Below the pieces are notes generated by a model. It was given only the letters and a program-made list of their open reading frames with translations, had not been told where the DNA came from and ran no database searches. A stretch of 10,074 nt of DNA, from contig CAJUHN010000135.1 of the NCBI GenBank assembly GCA_910585935.1, positions 1 to 10,074 on the forward strand, written 5' to 3'. The stretch comes from an uncultured Lachnospiraceae bacterium (GTDB taxonomy: Bacteria > Bacillota > Clostridia > Lachnospirales > Lachnospiraceae). Shown here piece after piece: positions 6,539 to 10,074 of this stretch; position 1 is the first letter of the stretch, and the number at the start of each line of letters is the position of its first letter. A program made the translations under genes and the position numbers.

Positions 6539-7228
6539 TTATGCATTAACACTGCCTTTCTGTGATTTAAATATATCATATGGTTGCAAAAAAGTCAATA
6601 AATTTTCTTTGTCTAATTTAATAGATATTTGCATATTTTTTTCTTGTTTACATATTACAACTGAAGAACAATTAAACTTTATACTAATGATATCCTTTAT
6701 ATCTGCATTACTAATATATGACAACTCAGTACATGGATAACAGAATGACATATCACTTTTAATGTTAATTGGATATAAAAATTCATCAAATTGTTTCTCC
6801 ATTAATATATCCATACTCTTTTCAAAATTTGCGCGTTGAGTAACAAACTTTCTGTATTCCTTATTAGACTTGTCGTTTGTTAATGATATATATTCTTCAA
6901 CACGAACTAAAACACTTTCAATCTCATTTTCTGTAAGTATAACAAGATGACCTGCATTATAATATCGCCCCTGTACTTGTTTCTTGGAAACTATATTCAT
7001 CTTATCTACCCTAGCAATAGAATTCGTTGAAATAATTCTTGTTCCAAAGCCTTTTCTTTTACACTTATCCCATCTTTCTTTTGTATATGTAGTCAAAGGA
7101 ACAACATAATACATCTCTTCTTCCTTAAGCATTCTAACAATTAACGCAGGATGAACTCCTTTGAATTCATATGATTCCGTTCCATGTAAATCAACTGCGT
7201 ACACTCCACCTGTAATTATATCCTTCAT
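6539..7228 (-). CDS. PemK/MazF-like protein with an unrecognised C-terminal extension
   Basis: A 229-residue protein. Residues 5-118 look like a PemK/MazF fold: GGVYAVDL (7-14), GVHPALIVR (24-32), VVPLTT (42-47), then IARVDKMNIVSKKQVQGRYY (71-90) and a closing helix near 100-113. MazF toxins are ribosome-independent mRNA endonucleases of about 110-120 residues. The usual RP of the GVRPALVI motif reads HP here (His26), so a key arginine may be missing and RNase activity is uncertain. Residues 119-229 match nothing I recognise. TTG at 7231 is possible, but ATG at 7228 sits 7 bases after AAGGAG and is preferred. The gene begins 11 bases after the upstream stop, whose TAA overlaps the AAGGAG site, so translation is probably coupled. 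A terminator follows. No classic MazE-type antitoxin lies beside it; the upstream winged-helix gene would be the candidate partner. Confidence 0.75.
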   Translation of the reverse strand: MKDIITGGVYAVDLHGTESYEFKGVHPALIVRMLKEEEMYYVVPLTTYTKERWDKCKRKGFGTRIISTNSIARVDKMNIVSKKQVQGRYYNAGHLVILTENEIESVLVRVEEYISLTNDKSNKEYRKFVTQRANFEKSMDILMEKQFDEFLYPINIKSDMSFCYPCTELSYISNADIKDIISIKFNCSSVVICKQEKNMQISIKLDKENLLTFLQPYDIFKSQKGSVNA

Positions 7229-7239
7229 CAATTTTCTCC

Positions 7240-8172
7240 TTATTTAAACTTCTCACTCAATTTTAACAATATATCCGCAGAATCAGGATTTTTTATTAAC
7301 TCTGACATTAATATCTTCATCATCTCTGTTTCAAATGATGATTCTGATTTCGGTTTCTGTGCATTAAATATTTCAATCACTGTTTTTATCGTTTCATTTT
7401 CTTTCTTTCTGATTTCTTCAGCTAAAATATCTACTTTATATTGAATATCATTTAAAGATGCAACAATCATATTATTTTCAAAACTAACATTATTTTTTTT
7501 AATTTCTTTCACTTCATCATATTTAAAATTCATTATCACCTGTTCTAATCTATCTTTTGTTGCAGTCACCATATCAAGATCAGTCAAATCATATTCAAAA
7601 GTTCTAATTGTAGACACATCAAATGGTATTATCTCATTTTTACTATTTAAATAAATTATGGGCTTTTGGCTTTTTGTTCTATAACCAATTTCAAAGAAAA
7701 CATTAGGATTATGTCCTGTCAAATCTGCAATAACTAATTCATATTCATTTAATACGTCAAAAATCTCTTGTGTGATTGAATCTGATGTATTAAGTTCATC
7801 CACCCTTTGTGTACTGAAACCACATTTCTCACATACTGGCATTATGATATGTTGATACAACTGATCCGCATTTTTTCTAATGTCTGTACCTGCATCACCT
7901 ATAGGAGAAATCACAAAACATCTTTTCATAAATCTCCCATTCCTTTCTTTGGTTAAAATCATCTCTATACCTGCTATCCTATATGTACCTCTATCAATTT
8001 TTTCGATTTTTTTATTTTTTAACAAATTATCTACAGAACCCGAAAATTGTCCTTCAGTATAGTCTTTCATTTCCTTTTTATTTAAATAGTCTTTCATTTC
8101 AGAAACAGAATGGGGACTTCCATCTGATAATAATTTCATTATCAACTCTTTTATCATTGCACTTTTAGTCAT
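7240..8172 (-). CDS. Winged-helix protein fused to a nucleoside 2-deoxyribosyltransferase-like domain
   Basis: A 310-residue protein. Residues 1-67 look like a winged helix (IKELIMKLLSDGSPHSVSEM, then a basic wing ending RGTYRIAG). Residues 84-195 match the NDT-like Rossmann fold, related to TIR-like and other nucleotide-cleaving domains: CFVISPIG (85-92), IRKNADQLYQHIIMP (98-112), ELVIADLTGHNPNVFFEIGY (145-164) and KPIIYL (170-175). Glu161 in the FFEIGY context is where the catalytic Glu of deoxyribosyltransferases is expected. Residues 230-310 are helical and may dimerise. Proteins of this fold occur in phage-defence and nucleotide-conflict systems, where they cleave NAD or nucleosides; that role is inference here. 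Three ATG codons lie near the start; the third (8172-8170) is 9 bases after AAAGGAG and is preferred over 8181, which abuts it. It heads the operon with the MazF-like gene and could act as its DNA-binding regulator, effector or both. Confidence 0.72.
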   Translation of the reverse strand: MTKSAMIKELIMKLLSDGSPHSVSEMKDYLNKKEMKDYTEGQFSGSVDNLLKNKKIEKIDRGTYRIAGIEMILTKERNGRFMKRCFVISPIGDAGTDIRKNADQLYQHIIMPVCEKCGFSTQRVDELNTSDSITQEIFDVLNEYELVIADLTGHNPNVFFEIGYRTKSQKPIIYLNSKNEIIPFDVSTIRTFEYDLTDLDMVTATKDRLEQVIMNFKYDEVKEIKKNNVSFENNMIVASLNDIQYKVDILAEEIRKKENETIKTVIEIFNAQKPKSESSFETEMMKILMSELIKNPDSADILLKLSEKFK

Positions 8173-8194
8173 TTTCATCATCTCCTTTGACTAT

Positions 8195-8223
8195 AGAATA
8201 TATCGCAAACGTATAATTGCCAA
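8195..8223 (-). promoter_or_regulatory. Putative sigma-A promoter of the NDT-like/MazF-like operon
   Basis: On the minus strand TTGGCA (8223-8218) and TATTCT (8200-8195) are 17 bases apart, one and two mismatches from the ideal boxes. The transcript would start near 8188, giving a very short leader that still includes AAAGGAG before the preferred ATG at 8172. Confidence 0.5.
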
Positions 8224-8241
8224 TATTGTTTTTAAAATTTT

Positions 8242-8322
8242 TTTCTTGTTAGTTTTTTCTACTTTTCTTGTCAATTTATTTATTATATAAATATTTTCTT
8301 GTATTTATATGTAATTTCTTGT
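8242..8322 (-). repeat. Four ACAAGAAA motifs upstream of the operon
   Basis: The 8-mer TTTCTTGT (ACAAGAAA on the minus strand) occurs exactly at 8242-8249, 8264-8271, 8295-8302 and 8315-8322. Start-to-start spacings are 22, 31 and 20 bp, close to 2, 3 and 2 turns of DNA, so all four would face the same side. The array lies about 20-100 bp upstream of the -35 box. It may be a binding site array, possibly for the winged-helix protein encoded just downstream. The surroundings are T-rich, so some recurrence is expected by chance. Confidence 0.5.
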
Positions 8323-8369
8323 TTTAAAAACTTTTAAATAGACAATTTTATTATAAATAATATATTATA

Positions 8370-8506
8370 ACCTTTTGGCATCGCTTACACCCTTTTTAAC
8401 TGTTTCAGTACATAAAAAGGCTTCCAAGGAAAACCTTGAAAATCTCTATCTATTAAGTAAAATTTATCACAAAAACAAAAATCATTCGCAGAATAGCCAT
8501 GAACTA
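8370..8506. other. Spacer with a possible decayed coding fragment
   Basis: On the minus strand an open frame ends with FPWKPFYVLKQLKRV before TAA near 8385, and it reads more protein-like than the flanking DNA. It runs back into repeat copy C, so any gene here has lost its 5' end. I recognise no family and see no ribosome binding site. Confidence 0.2.
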
Positions 8507-8659
8507 GCTTTTGAGAAACCTCTATTCCAAAAGAAGCCCCTTGGAAGACGTTGGTACTTAATAAGCGGTTTCGCAAGAAGCGAAACGGCGAATTTAGTAC
8601 CACTACGTCTGGAACGGAGCGAGAGCGCGGCTTCGTTGGAATAGAGGCTTCTCAAAAGC
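8507..8659 (+). repeat. GC-rich cloverleaf-type repeat element, complete copy C
   Basis: A 153-bp element closed by a 23-bp inverted repeat with one mismatch (8507-8529 with 8637-8659; ends GCTTTTG and CAAAAGC). Inside: hairpin P2 (TTCCAA 8525-8530 / TTGGAA 8541-8546); stem P3 (GACGT 8547-8551 / ACGTC 8605-8609; GGTACT 8553-8558 / AGTACC 8596-8601; tip GTTTCGC 8568-8574 / GCGAAAC 8580-8586); hairpin P4 (AACGGAGC 8613-8620 / GCTTCGTT 8630-8637, one G-T pair). TTCCA can pair either in P1 or in P2, so two folds compete. The interior matches copy B; the outer arms do not. Flanks show no obvious target-site duplication. It may be a MITE-like element or a structured RNA. Confidence 0.85.
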
Positions 8660-8691
8660 GATCCTCCATGCCTATTTACTTTCTCCCATAA

Positions 8692-8728
8692 AAAGAAAAA
8701 GATATGGATATCCCATATCTTTTTCTTT
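8692..8728 (-). terminator. Intrinsic terminator of the EF-hand gene
   Basis: A perfect 16-bp stem (8692-8707 with 8713-8728, core AGATATGG/CCATATCT) with a 5-base loop, flanked by A-run and T-run. It lies 18 bases past the stop codon at 8747. It could work in both directions but the close minus-strand gene is the likely user. Confidence 0.85.
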
Positions 8729-8746
8729 ATTATCTTTAAAATAAAT

Positions 8747-9901
8747 TTACAAAACCAAATCGACATGCTGTATCGTTCCAGCTTCTCCGCTCTCTTTTAA
8801 ATAAACTCCTGTACTCCTTATCATCGCATTGGTATGATTAGTCTGTTGATTATTTAAAGAAAACTGTGTCGATGCATTTCCCAAATAAATAGCTCCTACC
8901 CCTGCTTCTTTCAAAGTCAACAGTTTATCATTTCCTTGTTCATCTTTTGTCCAGATTCTGAGATCATCAAAAATATCATCTGCTTCATCAATCCAACCAT
9001 TTCTATCTTTATCATATTTCGCTAAATCCTTAAATCCATCTCCTGATTTTGTGCCGAATAATTCATTGCCATCATTAATCACGCCATCCCCATTTTTATC
9101 TAATGCCAAAAATCCGCTGCCTTTTCCTGTAAAAGAAATATTTTCTTTTTTACCATCTCCATCTAAATCAAATAAAAATTTCTGGTCACTCACACTCGCC
9201 ACATTACTATCTAAATTAATGACCAACGGATCAGTGAAAATATAATCTTCTTTTACAAGACTTTCATACTTCTGGCAAAACGCCCTTGACATCTCCACAT
9301 TCACGCCAAAACTGATCTCTCTTCCATCTGCAGTTTTTACAACCCCTTGTGCGGTATATGTTGTATTTTCTACCTCTGTCATAAAAGCGGAAGTCGCGGT
9401 TATCTTTTTCCACTGTGTCATACCATTAGAAGCATTGCCTGATCCCATCTGATTCATATTCGTAATACTGCTAGCAGAAGAAGCTGAAACAGAAAGGCTG
9501 AAAGAAGATTTATACTGCATCTGTAATTCCTGTAATTCACTCTTAAAGCTAGAAAGATTACTTTTCTTCATTCTCTTTAATGCCTCTAACATTCTCTTTA
9601 GAGCCTCTAGTTTAATTTCATAAGGACTCTTATACTCTATCTCCTCATTTTCTACCTTGTTACTTTGCTCTTTATGTCTTGCCAATAAATCTTCTATGTT
9701 TTGTTTCTGTTGCTTTTCCTGTTTTTCCTTGAGCTGTACTTTTCCTTCTTCTAATTGTTCCACTAAACTCTTGCTTTCATCAGAAAGTTCTAAACTATCT
9801 GCTTTATTTTTGGTGGTAATTAAAGATGATGTTTTCTTTTGTTCATATTTTCCATAAGCTCGATCTGATTTCATCCCAACTGCACTTGAATCAATTCTCA
9901 T
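8747..9901 (-). CDS. Coiled-coil protein with C-terminal EF-hand-type calcium loops
   Basis: A 384-residue protein. The N-terminus (MRIDSSAVGMKSDRAYGKYE) is not a signal peptide. Residues about 43-128 are charged and helical, very likely a coiled coil. A serine-rich linker (131-160) leads to a beta-rich part (162-205) and a C-terminal domain beginning DPLVINLD (224-231). That domain has three calcium-type loops: DLDGDGKKE (245-253), DKNGDGVINDGNE (268-280) and DKDRNGWIDEADD (297-309). The layout is like the calcium-loop domain found at the ends of some large secreted or RTX-type proteins. The start ATG follows AAGGGGGT at 9 bases. A sigma-D-type promoter precedes it, so the gene may belong to the motility regulon; the product may stay inside the cell or leave by a non-Sec route. 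No partner gene is visible. The calcium loops are clear; the role is unknown. Confidence 0.8.
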   Translation of the reverse strand: MRIDSSAVGMKSDRAYGKYEQKKTSSLITTKNKADSLELSDESKSLVEQLEEGKVQLKEKQEKQQKQNIEDLLARHKEQSNKVENEEIEYKSPYEIKLEALKRMLEALKRMKKSNLSSFKSELQELQMQYKSSFSLSVSASSASSITNMNQMGSGNASNGMTQWKKITATSAFMTEVENTTYTAQGVVKTADGREISFGVNVEMSRAFCQKYESLVKEDYIFTDPLVINLDSNVASVSDQKFLFDLDGDGKKENISFTGKGSGFLALDKNGDGVINDGNELFGTKSGDGFKDLAKYDKDRNGWIDEADDIFDDLRIWTKDEQGNDKLLTLKEAGVGAIYLGNASTQFSLNNQQTNHTNAMIRSTGVYLKESGEAGTIQHVDLVL

Positions 9902-9962
9902 AGAATAAATACCCCCTTTTCTATGTCTTGTAGATATTATATTTTTATAGTTTCTTTTTTTA

Positions 9963-9989
9963 ATATCGGCATAAAATGGGAAATTGTTA
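9963..9989 (-). promoter_or_regulatory. Sigma-D (flagellar sigma-28) type promoter
   Basis: On the minus strand TAACAATT (9989-9982), an 11-base spacer and GCCGATAT (9970-9963) match the TAAAGTTT-N11-GCCGATAW form of sigma-28/sigma-D promoters. The -10 box is complete; the -35 box matches at 5 of 8 positions, including TAA. The transcript would start near 9956, about 55 bases before the ATG. A sigma-A-like TATAAT at 9941-9936 has only a poor -35 (ATTAAA). Confidence 0.6.
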
Positions 9990-10028
9990 ATTTATTCCTT
10001 TTTATAAAATGTTTTCTAATTTCAACGA

Positions 10029-10060
10029 ATCATGAAAGGTTATCACAGCCTATCATGAAA
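10029..10060. repeat. Direct repeat of ATCATGAAA, 23 bp apart
   Basis: The 9-mer ATCATGAAA occurs at 10029-10037 and 10052-10060, about 40-95 bp upstream of the sigma-D-type promoter. It could be a regulator site or the edge of a feature beyond the window; the evidence is slight. Nothing else is seen between 9990 and the window end. Confidence 0.3.
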
Positions 10061-10074
10061 ATAAAAATCTATTT

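Noticed and set aside
6366..6740. Plus-strand 124-codon frame overlapping the MazF-like gene end and both terminators
   Set aside because: It crosses two strong hairpins and the antisense of a well-supported gene, with no ribosome binding site or family resemblance.
1..8659. Repeat copies as a CRISPR array or as group II intron remnants
   Set aside because: The copies are kilobases apart, in both orientations and about 150 bp long with no spacers; no domain V-like motif or reverse transcriptase is seen.
8375..8766. Open frames of 89, 72 and 94 codons across repeat copy C
   Set aside because: They read through the structured repeat and the terminator hairpin on different strands and frames; no start signals or recognised domains.

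Overview
The window is AT-rich (protein-coding DNA and spacers alike), with strong AAGGAG/AAGGGGG ribosome binding sites, frequent TTG starts, a giant BspA-type leucine-rich-repeat protein and what looks like a sigma-D (flagellar) promoter. This points to a low-GC Firmicute of the class Clostridia, most likely Lachnospiraceae; that assignment is inference from style and gene content, as there is no phylogenetic marker in the window.

Layout. Positions 1-49 hold the right end of a GC-rich structured repeat (copy A). Positions 79-5117 carry two minus-strand genes that probably form one transcript: a DusB-type tRNA-dihydrouridine synthase followed by a 1329-residue LRR_5/BspA-like solenoid protein without signal peptide. 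Both start at TTG. Positions 5118-5862 are a gene-poor spacer with a 31-bp imperfect tandem repeat, a complete copy of the structured repeat (copy B, inverted relative to A and C) and two doubtful 36-codon minus-strand ORFs, one resembling the start of an HD-domain gene. A tiny plus-strand MORN-repeat gene follows (5863-6069). Positions 6070-6538 hold two intrinsic terminators facing the minus strand.

Positions 6539-8172 are the accessory core: a tightly coupled two-gene minus-strand operon. The first gene fuses a winged-helix domain to a nucleoside 2-deoxyribosyltransferase-like (NDT/TIR-like fold) domain; the second has an N-terminal PemK/MazF-like fold and an unrecognised C-terminal half. 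Upstream lie a plausible sigma-A promoter and four ACAAGAAA motifs spaced at near-integral helical turns. The architecture fits a toxin-antitoxin or nucleotide-targeting defence module; the function is not established by the sequence.

Positions 8507-8659 are a third copy of the structured repeat (copy C), then a strong hairpin terminator and a minus-strand gene for a coiled-coil plus EF-hand-type calcium-loop protein (8747-9901), preceded by a good sigma-D promoter match.

The most unusual signals are (1) the ~150-bp cloverleaf-like repeat family, whose core is conserved while its terminal stems are completely different between copies yet perfectly self-complementary within each copy, and (2) the NDT-like/MazF-like operon with its phased upstream motif array.
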